In this document: in pieces, positions 37,976-48,600 of the stretch
How the letters are laid out: the number at the start of each line of letters is the position of its first letter
Numbering within the stretch: position 1 is the first letter of the stretch
Assembly (NCBI GenBank): GCA_028023455.1
Contig: JAQFVV010000030.1
Span: forward strand, 8,646,876-8,710,875
Source: Epiperipatus broadwayi
Lineage: Eukaryota > Onychophora > Udeonychophora > Euonychophora > Peripatidae
Length of the DNA: 64,000 nt
Direction: 5' to 3'
Notes under the pieces: generated by a model
Databases searched by the model: none
What the model was told of the DNA's origin: nothing
What the model saw: only the letters and a program-made list of their open reading frames with translations
Position numbers and translations under genes: made by a program

Positions 37976-38204
37976 TTCATCTATGCTAAGATGTGGTGGA
38001 TGATCCGAATACTTTTGAAACCAATCTCTTTTCAATAATTGTTCAGGACAAATTAACTCAAATGCTTCATTTCTTATGGCCCAAGGTGATGCTGATCTGC
38101 TATTAGGAACTGACTGCGAAGGAGATGCAAATGGAGATGACATTGGAGATGGATTCGGTGATGTTAAAGGTGAAGAAGATGCATGAGGAAATGTATGAGA
38201 AATC
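37976..38204 (-). CDS. ZCCHC14/ZCCHC2-like protein, Ser/Pro-rich exon
   Basis: The acceptor ATTTTAAG is at 38206-38205 and the donor GAA then GTAAGT at 37976/37975, a strong match. The exon begins with the last base of a codon (AG+G gives Arg with exon 52035-51960) and ends on a codon boundary. It encodes ISHTFPHASSSPLTSPNPSP, then MSSPFASPSQSVPNSRSASP, a Ser-Pro rich run suggesting proline-directed phosphorylation (inference), followed by a more ordered stretch, EAFELICPEQLLKRDWFQKY. Confidence 0.85.
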
Positions 38205-38379
38205 CTTAAAATCAAACAATTAATAGTAAAATATCAATAATGTTTTAATAAATTTACATATGTAATAAACAAATTGTAGAAGCGCTTTCATGTAATCATT
38301 ATCAGTGATTACATGGTAATAACTAAAAGCACTTTTGCAAATTATTTAATACATTACATATTTTGGTTACAGTTTTTAT

Positions 38380-38870
38380 ATATATAATCAAAATTACTCC
38401 AAGTTCACAACTCAACGTGACTAGTCTAAAAAATACACTCTAAAGCACAACCAATAGTTTCATTGCTACAAACAGACTTCTCAAGTCCAAACAACATATT
38501 TAAACTAAACATTACCCACAATTCCATTTATCTCCCATATACCCTTAATACTAAAAGAACTTTTAAATAAATTAATTGCTTCAGAATCATAAATTTTTAC
38601 TAATAAAGATTCCTTAATTCTTTTTATTTCATTTCTCTCAGAGAAGACAACCTTAGCTTCATCAAAATTAAGTGTGGCCTGTACCTTTATTCTTTCTTTT
38701 AAGCTCAAACTACTCTGACACTACTCCAGGAATAGTCTTTCTATCAAAAATTTTATTTGTATTATTTAATATATTATTCAAAGTAATACCCTTTTCCAAG
38801 CAATTTTCTTATTTCCAAACAAAAAGAGGTTGCCTTGACAACAGTTTAAATTTTCTGATTGTTATTGATA
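38380..38870 (-). pseudogene. Penelope-like element 3' fragment
   Basis: On the minus strand the frame gives LNFDEAKVVFSERNEIKRIK and then ESLLVKIYDSEAINLFKSSF, the C-terminal region beyond the GIY-YIG nuclease. It shares a long stretch with 9470-9870 and 47490-48050, including non-coding sequence after the frame (ACTAGTC, ATAATCAAAATTAC). It has about 62 uninterrupted residues at 38505-38708 but no start or active site. It lies about 175 bp from exon 38204-37976. Confidence 0.7.
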
Positions 38871-39842
38871 TTGTCTAAGTATTGACTGATTTTTAATGAT
38901 TACACCTGGGTCTCGTTTTATGCAGTAGATAGGTTCCTCAGAAAACGCGCACAAAAGAAATCGCACAAAAATAGACTTAACTTACCTTGAAAAATGGGGG
39001 ATACATACTGTAATTTTCCAAAAATCGCATGAAAGCAAAGCAGCAACGTAAAATTACTTTAAAATTCGCATAAAAAAAAAATAAGAAAATAAAATATGAC
39101 TAATAAAAATTTTCAAATTTGAAAAAAATTGATATAAGATAAACTTTTTTTACTTTTTTTATTAACTACAGTATTTAATTTTATTCAAAACAATATATTT
39201 TTATGCGTAATTTACATTTTTTTCATACATGTACGATATTTTAATAATTATCGCTATTTGAGACATCAGATTCGTCACAAGAGGATGTATAACTAGTGCC
39301 AACTTCATTTTTTTAAATTGGTCTTATAGTGGATTCGCCCAAACTAAAACATTTTCCAATTGTTGTTGATTCTTCCCATTTCGCTAAGCGATCTAAAATT
39401 GAAATTTTTGTTTACAAAGAAATTCATTTTCTTGGGTGTTTTTTTTTTTTATTCCTGCAACCTAGGAAAGATAGGACGACTTTTTACATACGCGTTAAAG
39501 GTATAATGTTGCGAACATTAAATAAACCCTTGCGATTTGAGTTTTTTTCCTCGTCAAAAAACGTGCTTTGAAACGTGTCAACCGAAACTATTATATAGGT
39601 GCTTTTTTGGACATTTTGGTATTTTTTTTTCTGATTCAAAAGTTTGTTGTTTGTACATTTTAAACTTACCATTTGTTATTATTATGAATTTGGTTTAACA
39701 TTTTTAATTTCAACTGCATTATTTACTTCTGTTTTTTTTTTCCAATTTCAACTTGGTTATTGACTGACTTCTGCGTTTTTGAATCTTTGAATTAAAAGTT
39801 TATTATTTAATTGTAATTGAATGAAGACGTTGACTTTCTTAT

Positions 39843-40436
39843 TTGTTTATTCCAAAAATTAATTACCTGGCAGAATTCCATTTAGAGGATGTACTGGGCA
39901 ATCACTTGTTCCACAAATCTTTCGGAGGAGGAAGGACAGTGGGAGGGGGGGGCACTACTGACAATCGCCATTTTGTTTGCAAGAATCGTCTGCATAAGTG
40001 TATATTTCATAGAATATTTTTTCTTTTTTACTTTTATAAAAATATATTTATGTTGGCTTTTTTTTTACGGACCACATATTTTTTTTCTTTTTAAACTGAT
40101 CGAATTAAGTAAGCATCAAAAGTTAGTTTGTGTCCGTGTACAATTTGTAAAAGTACGTGTATATCTCATATAATATTTTTTTTGTTTTTGTAAAACTGTA
40201 TTGAGTATTATTTCTGCAACCAAGGAAAGGACTTATTTGTTTATTCGAAAAATTAGATTGCCTGACAGTATTCCATTTAGAGCATGTAGTGATCAATCAC
40301 TTGTTCGACAACTTTTTCGGAGAAGGAAGGACGGTGGGAAGGGGGTAGTTGCTACTGACCATCGCCATTTTGTATGCAAGAATCGTCTGCGTAAGTATAT
40401 ATTTCATAGAATATATTTACTTTTATAAAAATATAT
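39843..40436. repeat. Direct duplication inside element D holding an empty Merlin target
   Basis: Unit 1 (39843-40075) and unit 2 (about 40230-40436, resuming at 43539) share CACTTGTTC(C/G)ACAA, TCGCCATTTTGT, GCAAGAATCGTCTGC and CTTTTATAAAAATATAT. In unit 1 this last word runs straight on into TTATGTTGGC. In unit 2 the same place is opened by Merlin B. Unit 1 therefore preserves the pre-insertion target. Confidence 0.85.
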
Positions 40437-40555
40437 GGTTGTCATCTGATCCTTCATGTCAGCCGCTAGAGGCGCGATTTCTAACCAAAACACACATTAA
40501 TATAACGTTCCCGGGCTAGCGATTCTCTATTAATATTGACTTTTTTTTTTGTTTG

Positions 40556-40563
40556 TTTATTTA

Positions 40564-40599
<36 letters not shown>

Positions 40600-40860
40600 C
40601 CCCAAAAAATAAAAAAAAATAAAAAATAAAAAAATAAAAAAAAAAAAAAATAATATTTTTTTTTTATTTATTTTTTTTTTTTTTTCTTTAATTTAAAAAA
40701 AATAAAGAAAAAAGAAACGTAGAAAAAAAGAAGAGGTATATATATATATCAAAAAAAGTTTTTGATAAGAAAAAAAGAGATTTTTTTTTATAAAATTATA
40801 TTTGTTTTTTTATGTGTTTTTTTTTAAAAAAAAAAAGGATGGGGTTGGGTTTGAAAAAAA
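40556..40860. repeat. Homopolymer-rich low-complexity tract
   Basis: Almost only A-runs and T-runs, including one A-run of more than 30 bases near 40566. This is either a real expansion inside Merlin B or a region of sequencing or assembly error; the exact length is unreliable. Confidence 0.8.
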
Positions 40861-40879
40861 AAAAAGTTTTTTAAAGTTT

Positions 40880-42720
40880 ACTTTCTTTCGTTTCTGAATT
40901 ATTTTTCCCAAATAATATTTTTGACGATGGGATAATAATAGTTGTTTTTTTTTTAATTTTTTTTTTTTAACCAAGGGGTCTTTTTTGGTGTGTGTTCAAA
41001 TAGTAATTTGTGTGTTTTTTAAATAGTATTACTGTTTTTGTAAAATTGGATTGACAAAATTCAAGAAAGAACGGGTTTTTTTGATGGACCTTTAAATAAT
41101 AATTTACGTTACTTTGATAGGTTTACATTTGATTGCCGACAATTAGTGGGAGGGTTTTTTTGTGTACGATTAAATAATAATTTACGTTACTTTGATAGGT
41201 TTACATTTGATTGCCGACAACAATTATTGGGAGAAGGGTTGGTTTTTTTTTCGCGCGCGTGTGTGTGTATGTTTAAATAAAAATTAAAACCTTTACTTTT
41301 ATCGGTTTACATTTGATTGACGACCGATTTGACTTCCTTTCGTTTATAAATTATGGTTTTGGTTCTACAAATAAATATTTTTGACAATGGGACAATAATA
41401 GTTGTTGTTTGTTTAATTTTTATTGACAAAAGCGGGTGTTTTTTTGGTGTAGATTCAAATAGTAATTTGGGTTACGTTTAAATAATAAGTTGCGGTCTTA
41501 CTTTGATTGGTTTACATTTGATTGCCGACACTAGTTATTGGGAGAAGGGGTGTTTTTTTTTGTGTGTACGATTGTAGACAACAATTATTGGGAGAAGGGG
41601 TGTTTTTTTTGTGTGTACGATTGTAGACAACAATTATTGGGAGAAGGGGTGTAACCGTTTAAAGAATAGTAGTTTACGTTACTTTTAGTAGTGGTGTACA
41701 TTTGATTGCTGACAATTATTAGTGAGAGGGATGGGTCTTTTTGGGTGATGATTAAATACTAATTTACCTTCCTTTTATTTTACATTTGATTGCCGACAAC
41801 AATTATTGGGAGCTAAAGAGATTGTTTTTTTTTTGTGTATGTTTAAATCAAAATTGAAGTTACTTTTATTGGTTATATTTGATTGACAACGGTTTTGACT
41901 TTTCTTTTTTTTTTCGTTTATAAACTATGGTTTTGGTTTGCCCAAAACCTAATATTTTTGACAATGGGATAATAATAGTTGTTGTGGTTTTCTTTCATTT
42001 TTATTGACAAGAGCGGATCTTTTTTTGGTGTATGTTCAAATAGTAATTTGGGTTACATTTAAAAAATAATCGGTTTACCTTATTTTTAGTGCTTTACATT
42101 TGATTGCCGACGACAATTAGTGGGAGGGGTGTTTTTGTTTACAATTAAAGAATAATTTTACGCTCCTTTTATTTTTTACATTTGATTGCCGACAACAATT
42201 ATTGGGAGAATGTGTTTTGGTTTTTTTTTTGTTTGTGCGTATGTTTAAATCAAAATTTAAGTGACTTTTATCGGTTACCATTTGATTGAAAACCGATTTG
42301 ACTTTCTTTTTTCTTTCATTTATAAATTATTTACATTTTCCCAAATAATATTCGATTTGACAATGGGACAATAATAGTCTAGGTTTCTTTAATTTTGATT
42401 GACAAGAGCGGGTCTTTTTCGGTGTATGTTCAAATAGTAATTTGGGTTATGTTTAACTAATAATTTACTGTCTTACTTTGATTGGTTTACATTTGATTGC
42501 GATGACAATTAATGGGAGGGTTTTTTGTTTTTTTTCTATACGATTAAAGAATAATTGACATTGCTTTTATTTGACCGTTTGATTGCCGACGACAATTATT
42601 GGGAGAAGAGGGGTTTTTGGGGCTATGTTTAAATAAAAATTTTAGTTACTTCTTTTATTTTACATTTGATTGCTGATGACAACAATTATCGGAAGGGATG
42701 TACGTTTAAATAAAAATTGA
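40880..42720 (+). repeat. Hierarchical minisatellite array inside Merlin B
   Basis: A short module, TTTACATTTGATTGCCGACA followed by ACAATTATTGGGAGAAGGG, recurs roughly a dozen times. A second module, with TTTTTGACAATGGGACAATA and TTCAAATAGTAATTTGGGTT, recurs four times (about 40920, 41380, 41955 and 42355), giving a higher-order period of about 400-575 bp. The same modules, inverted, form the shorter array of Merlin A. Confidence 0.85.
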
Positions 42721-43025
42721 AGTTACTGCTTTTATTTTCGACATTTGACGAAGGCCATTTAGAATCCCTCAAACAAGCTTGCCTTTACAAAGTGAACATT
42801 TCCGTCGGCAGATGTTTTTGGACCTCAAATCTGCATATATTTGCTGCACAATCCAATCTTTTCTTTCAGCAGCAGGAAGTTTTTTTCTTTTTTTCTGCTG
42901 TAGAAATATTCCAGCACCGGCTTCCTTGTCTGGCAATTCCCATCTTTTCAAGTTTTCTGTTGTGGGAATTAGCCATACTTTTTGTCTCTGAAAATTTCTC
43001 GCTAAAACGTGACTCAAAGCGTGAT
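42721..43025 (-). pseudogene. Merlin/ISXO2-like transposase N-terminal fragment in B
   Basis: The minus-strand frame gives LKRWELPDKEAGAGIFLQQK, then LPAAERKD-IVQQIYADLRSK and NICRRKCSLCKGKLVWGILN. This is the same protein fragment as in Merlin A, with a Cys-Arg-Arg then LRKG-like block expected in the N-terminal zinc-binding part of ISXO2-type transposases. No ATG starts the frame and no DDE region follows; the frame runs into the array. The plus-strand open frame at 42717-43031 is a shadow. Confidence 0.65.
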
Positions 43026-44318
43026 TTTTAAAATTTTATGTTACCCCACCCTAATCGAAAATTTAGGAGGAAGGAACGATCATTACTGTTAAAATTGATA
43101 AAATGTAACAGTACAACAATTCGTCTTAAAAAAAAAAAGGCACCGATGAAAATTTAAATAATTTTGACATGATCACATTAACACACCCTTGTACGATATT
43201 GTTACATCAAATACATAACGCAGCATTTCGATATAGTGCGTGACACAAACTACGGCATTTTCCTCTGCTTTTAGCATCGGAAAAAGCCACACCGTTAGCC
43301 GCTAAGCCAAGTTATCACTCTTTCTAAATTTTATCGTAGAAAGAAGACATAACTCCGAGTTAACACTCTTACCTTTTAGCGTAGAAAGTAGACTTAACTC
43401 CGAGTTAACAATCTTTCTAGGATTTATTTTAGAAAGAATGCTTAAAGGCTTTGGTGCAGCCGCGGAAACGGTATATTTCTAGAAATTTAGCTAGAAATAG
43501 CACCTCTAGCGGCTGACACGAAGGATCAGATGACAACCAAATATATATTTATGTTGGCTTCTTTTTTCCTCCTGCAACACGGACCACATATTTCATCGTT
43601 TCACATCACGTTAGGTAATTTTTAAATTGTTAATTACAAATAAAAATCAGATTTTAATTGTCAAATTTAATTGTGCCTACGCTGTTGCGGACACTAAATG
43701 ATTAATTGATTACGTACTCTTTTTTTAAAAAGCAAAAATATAACGTGATTTAAAATGCAAAAACAACAACATACATCATATAGGCATCTATAACGTTTGA
43801 ACAGATTTACATTATAATTTTGTAAAATTTGTTACTTGCGGACACTAAATGATTAATTGATTATGTACTCTTTTTTAAAAAAGAAAAAATAGAATGTGAT
43901 TTAAAATGCAAAAACAACAACATACACTATTTTTCATCTATAACATTTAAACAGATTTACATTATAATCTTGTAAAATTTAATGTGTGGGTATATAAAAA
44001 GGGGAAATCCTCATTTTAAGTGAATTATGAACTTCTTTATTGCATAAAATCTATTACAGTATTATTATAAAGCGCTGAAAATATTGAAATTATTAGATGG
44101 AAGTCGAACTCCGATAATGCACTATTACTTTAAATATGACGTGAGTGTGCGAAATTTATAATATTTAAAGTAATAGCGCATTATCAGAGGTCGACTTCTG
44201 ATCTAATAATTTTTATCGCATAAAAGAAAACCGTATACAAAGATATTAAGAAGAAACATGATTTGCATAACTTCAAAATTGCATTAAATAAATCCGCATA
44301 AAACGAGACCCAGGTGTA

Positions 44319-45350
44319 CTTACAAACCCATATAGCCTTGAGCATTATTATAATTATTATTTAAGCAATATTTTGGTTTGCAATTTGAAATTTATAATTA
44401 CAGTTGGTAATTAACTATTTATTTGTCTGCATTCAGAATAGGTCATATTTACCTGTTTAAAGAAGTTTATTTAAACTGCTTTGTATCAATAATTTCAATC
44501 TCTGTGGTCAAGTTGCAATTCTTAGTGTCTATTTAAGTATACTAGACCATTGTTACATTTTTATTTACCATTGTCAAACTCATTCTACTCACAACTTTGA
44601 CACCATCCTTCTCAGATAAATACAATAATGATTATTACTAATCATTTTCTAAACTAGAGATTATCTCTAGCACGGATATAAACTTTAAATCTCAGTTAAA
44701 GATTAATATATCTGATTTTTTAATTTTAAACATAAACACACATGGAATTATTCACCTTTCTCTTTCCCATGTGTAATATCTTTATAAACAACTTCCATAC
44801 TTCCCCACTCTTTTTAAATTCATATAAATAAAGATATAATAAAAGACAAATGACCCCCAAGATGCATTTCATGCTGAACCAGAATTCCACCTTGATTGTT
44901 GTAAAGAGATTGCCTTGACAACAGATTGATTTTGTTGATTGTTATTGATATGTCTAAATATTGGCTGGTTTTTAATGATTATTCTATAAGAAGACAATTT
45001 AAATGTGCTATGTCTAACTGTTAGAGAATGCACTATCACGAGCGCAAATAATAACTAATGGTTAATATTAAGTAACTTTAATTATACGATCCCCTAAATG
45101 TTTAACTATTTACATATATATAATTATTACATCAAATGGCCCGAAGGCATAACAAAATAATAATAAAAATCGATACAAACTTTAGGGAGTCCTAGCTGAC
45201 TCTTGTCACGTTCTGAGAACAATTCCCCGTACTTAAGTTACTGTGGAAAAGGAAACATTCTGCTCGAATATATATCCGTCTATACAGATGGATCTCCAAG
45301 AAACAAATGAATTCTTTCCCCATTGCTTAGTACTGAGGCAGTTCATTGTT
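44319..45350. other. Intron stretch between element D and a tandem repeat
   Basis: No gene. At about 44908-44975 is a copy of the sequence just left of element D (TTGCCTTGACAACAG, GATTGTTATTGATAT at 38831-38880). A small fragment of the 29-kb foldback family (CATTTCATGCTGAACCAG) lies near 44870. CCCGAAGGCATA at about 45140 recurs in the palindrome at 46.26 kb. Confidence 0.5.
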
Positions 45351-45890
45351 ATTCTGGAAACAGTACGGCTAAAAATTGGTTGTAAAATCCACCATTTATG
45401 AAAGGTAATTACTTGTAGTAAATATTTGAGAGCAATTTCTCCCATTTTTTTTTATTAAATGTAATCAATTTGGGTTTGTTAAATACCATACCAAAAAAAA
45501 AATATGATTTTTTACCTCTTATTGTAGCTTTTGTTTGTCGATTACTTAAATATTGCTTATAATAATATTCTGGAAACAGTACAGCTAAAAATTGGTTGTA
45601 AAATCAGCCATTTTACGTTGTTGAGTATCACAGCATTTATGAAAGGCAGTTACTTATAGTAAATATTTGAGAGCAATTTTTCCCATTTTTTTTTATTAAA
45701 TTTGGGTTTGTTAAATACCATCCAAAAAAAAAAAAAAAAATTTTTTTACCTATTATTGCTTTTGTTTGTCGATTACTTAAATATTGCTTATAATTATATT
45801 CTGGAAACAGTACGGGTAAAAATTGGTTGTAAAATCGGCCATTTTACCCTTTTTGAGTATCGCAGCATTTATGAAAGGCAGTTACTTGTA
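45351..45890 (+). repeat. Tandem repeat, 2.4 units of 216-231 bp
   Basis: Units start with ATTCTGGAAACAGTAC at 45351, 45567 and 45798. Each carries AAAAATTGGTTGTAAAATC, TTTATGAAAGG, GTAAATATTTGAGAGCAATT and TGTCGATTACTTAAATATTG, except that the third is truncated. Units 2 and 3 have an extra GAGTATC-CAGCATTTATG segment. The open frames here are shadows of repeat sequence. Confidence 0.85.
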
Positions 45891-46261
45891 AGTAATGAAT
45901 TTGAGTTTAGCTACTACTTCTTTTGTTTGAATATTAATATATCATTGAAAATACTGATTTTTGATTATTTATATTTACATTTTCATAATTATTTCACCGT
46001 AGCAAATGATTGTTAAATATCGTTAATAATTTTTGGGTATTTCATTTTTCATATTTACATTTTCATAATTAGTATTGCATCTTTCTTGTTTACCGGGCCA
46101 AATGATTATTAAATATCGTTAATAATTCTAATGATTTTTGATTGTTCATATTTACATTTTCTTAATTATTTATATTTACATTTTAGTCAATTTTACTTAT
46201 TATTCCATTTCTTTGTTTCAGGGTTTGGCCAACATGGTGGACATCTCCTTCTCCTTCTTTG

Positions 46262-46459
46262 ATATTAACTATGATATGACGTACTGCCCCGAAGGCATAG
46301 TACTGTAATCTTGCGATCTTCAAGGTGACTTCTCCACGTGATCTGTGGGCAAACTATATTGATTAAGTGTGTTCGGAGATCACTAGGAGACGTTATCTTA
46401 AAGATCGTAAGATTACAGTAGTATGCCTTTGGTGTAGTACTTCATAGCTTAGTTAATAC
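46262..46459. repeat. Palindromic element of about 200 bp
   Basis: Imperfect inverted arms of about 80 bp (GTACTGTAATCTTGCGATCTT and AAGATCGTAAGATTACAGTAG) flank a short centre around ATATTGATTAAG. The outer parts ATATTAACTATGA and TCATAGCTTAGTTAAT also pair. It is less AT-rich than its surroundings. It may be a foldback MITE; the superfamily is unknown. Confidence 0.75.
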
Positions 46460-46559
46460 TCAAGTACCCTTTTTAATTGTTTCATTTTGCTTGATGACAT
46501 TTCTACTGCACTAATTAGATTATTGTTAGAATTTAATCTTTAAAAGTTGTTAAATATTC

Positions 46560-47440
46560 AACTTTTTTCTGTCTAAAAGTTTCTACATGTATATGTAAGA
46601 AAATACAAACCTACACATACATAACAAAATGGTAAAGAAATAAAATCATATTTTTCTTTATATTTTACATCATCACATATATTATTACTTTTAAATAAAA
46701 TACTTTTAACAAACTTATCAGAGTAGCCACTCAAATAATCTTTATAAAATTGTCCTTTTTGAAACAAAGCTACCCCATTAGAATCATTTAATCTCTTATT
46801 TCTATAACAATAATTTCTTAAACCAGCTACTTTATGAAACGGTTTAATTATAGACATTAACCCTTTACTCTTAACATAATGACTGCTTACCAAAAAATTA
46901 TTGTTTACATTTCTAATTATTAATATATCTAAAAATTTTAATTAACAAAATCTAACCCCCTTCCTACTACCACATATTTTATAAAGGGATCAAATCAATT
47001 AAACTCATTTACCAATCCTTTGAATTTATCATTCTCAACTACAAACAAATAATAAAAGAGTTGGTAAATGAGTTTAATTGTTTTGAACCTCCTATAAAAT
47101 ATGTTGTAGAAGGAAGGGGATTAGATTTTGTTAAATTAAAATTTTTAGAACTATCAGTGATTAGAAATATAAAAAATAATTGTTTGGTATGTTAAGAGTA
47201 AAGAGTTAAGATCTATATTTAAACCCGATAGCTATCAATTTGTATCTCCTAAAGTAGCTGGTTTAAGAAATTATTGTTATAGAAATAAGAGATTAAATAA
47301 CTCTAATGGGATAGCTTTGTTTCAAAAAGGTCAATTTTATAATGATTATGACTACTCTGATATATTTATTAAAAGTATTTTATTTAATAGTAATAATATT
47401 TAAGGATAAAGAAAAATATGATTTTATTTTTTTTGTCATT
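46560..47440. pseudogene. Penelope-like fragments as an inverted dimer
   Basis: On the minus strand (46573-46930) a frame reads KVAGLRNYCYRNKRLNDSNG then VALFQKGQFYKDYL. The plus strand (about 47045-47440) encodes a near copy (GLRNYCYRNKRLNNSNGIAL, frameshifted). The arms meet near 46960-47045, where CCTTCCTACTACCACATATT and its partner GAAGGAAGGGGATTAGATTT face each other. The order and the neighbouring 3' fragment at 47490-48050 suggest Penelope-like retroelements, which often form inverted or partly tandem copies. I do not recognise a catalytic motif in this part. Confidence 0.6.
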
Positions 47441-47489
47441 TATATTGTCTTCTTAGAGAATATATTAAAAAACAGTAATATGTTGAAAT

Positions 47490-48050
47490 AAAAAAATTGC
47501 TTGGAAAAGGTATATTACTTTGAATAATTTATTAAATAATACAAAACAAATTTTTGATAGAAAGACTATTCATGAAGTAGTGTACATTATCTCTTGTTTT
47601 TGTAAAAAGGTACATATAGATCAGAGTAATTTGAGCTTAATTAAATGAAAGAATAAAGATATATAAAAGTAGGATTAGAAATAAATATCTTAGTTCTGCT
47701 TTATATATCCATGAAAAAGCTACAGGTCACATTATTAATTTTATTGAAGCAAAAATTGTCTTCTTTGAGAGAAATGAAATAAAAAAAATTAAGAAATCTA
47801 TTATTAAAAATTTATGATTGTGGAGCAATTAACTTTTATTTAAAAGTTCTTTTAATATTAAGGCAGATGGGAGGTAAGTGGAACTGTGGGTAAAGTTTAG
47901 TTTAAATATGTTTACACTTGAGAAGTCTGCTTGTAGCAATGAAACTATTGATTGAGCTTAAGAGTTTTTTTTTTGGCTAGTCAAGTTGAGTTGTGAATTT
48001 GGGGTAATTTTGATTATTTATTGACTACTTTAGTTGTATGCTTTTAATGT
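47490..48050 (+). pseudogene. Penelope-like element 3' fragment
   Basis: Collinear with the minus strand of 38380-38870 (TTGCTTGGAAAAGG, TTTTTGATAGAAAGACTATT, GCTACAGGTCACATTATTAA). Broken frames read EAKIVFFERNEIKKIKKS. It runs on in the same direction as the right arm of the dimer at 46560-47440, so the two are probably one element. Confidence 0.65.
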
Positions 48051-48389
48051 TTAAATATATAGATAAATAAAATATTAGCGATAAATATACACTATTCAAA
48101 GTGAATTGTTAAAATCATTTGTTTTTCGAATAGACAATTATGTTAATAAAATTGTCACAACACCAACTCCATATTTATCCATTAAAAAAAAAATGTAGAG
48201 TTCATACGAATAGGTAACAATTTTATTTCATTTAATAGACTTAAGATATTTTTATTAATTTATAGTTTGTATCAAATACCTTTAGACTTTGAATAAAGAT
48301 AGTGAATGATTGGAAATGACTACACATTAGTGTAATATGTCATCCTATTCTTATTGTATCAGCCTACCAACTTTATTTCGGTCGCCATT

Positions 48390-48600
48390 TAGATACATTT
48401 TTCTGGATTTATTCTAGCTCCGAAACTTGATAATTTATCACAAACTTTAAAAAGTTGCTGGCATAATTTTTCTTCCGAATTAGCAACTATTAAAATATCA
48501 TCAAAATACATGATTATACTCTCCATTTATTGGAACAGCATGTCCATCTTGGCTTGGAAGATATTTGGTGCGACGGTAAATCAGAAGACCATCTAATGCA
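48390..48600 (-). pseudogene. Ty3/gypsy-type reverse transcriptase scrap
   Basis: The minus strand reads NIFQAKMDMLFQ, a stop, then MYFDDILIVANSEEKLCQQL and FGARINPEKC. This matches the order APxIFQxxMD...Y-x-DDILV...EEH...G..INP.KC of LTR-retrotransposon RT around the YxDD catalytic motif. Only about 65 codons are visible, with a stop. No integrase, protease or LTR was seen nearby. The plus-strand frame at 48530-48727 is a shadow. Confidence 0.65.

Larger units (their letters stand above)
40437..43538. mobile_element. Merlin-type DNA transposon, copy B (3102 bp)
   Basis: The left end GGTTGTCATCTGATCCTTCA and the right end, read inward, GGTTGTCATCTGATCCTTCG match, and the match goes on through TGTCAGCCGCTAGAGG. 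A perfect 8-bp duplication, AAATATAT, flanks it (40429-40436 and 43539-43546). Relative to A it is inverted and longer because of a bigger internal array. From the right end inward it has subterminal repeats (43320-43445), a transposase scrap on the minus strand (42721-43025), a minisatellite-like array (40880-42720) and homopolymer-rich sequence (40556-40860). It lacks the catalytic region, so it was moved by a transposase from elsewhere. Confidence 0.88.
38903..44316. mobile_element. pogo/Tigger-like element D (5.4 kb including Merlin B)
   Basis: The left end CACCTGGGTCTCGTTTTATG and the right end, read inward, CACCTGGGTCTCGTTTTATG are identical over at least 21 bases. TA flanks each side (38901-38902, 44317-44318). 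Merlin B plus its 8-bp duplication accounts for 3110 bp, leaving about 2.3 kb. Inside are a direct duplication (39843-40075 and 40230-40436, continuing after B) and a second one of about 190 bp around GCGGACACTAAATGATTAAT (about 43690 and 43840). Its outer parts match element C. No transposase is recognised; the frame at 39329-39571 has no motif I know. Confidence 0.8.
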
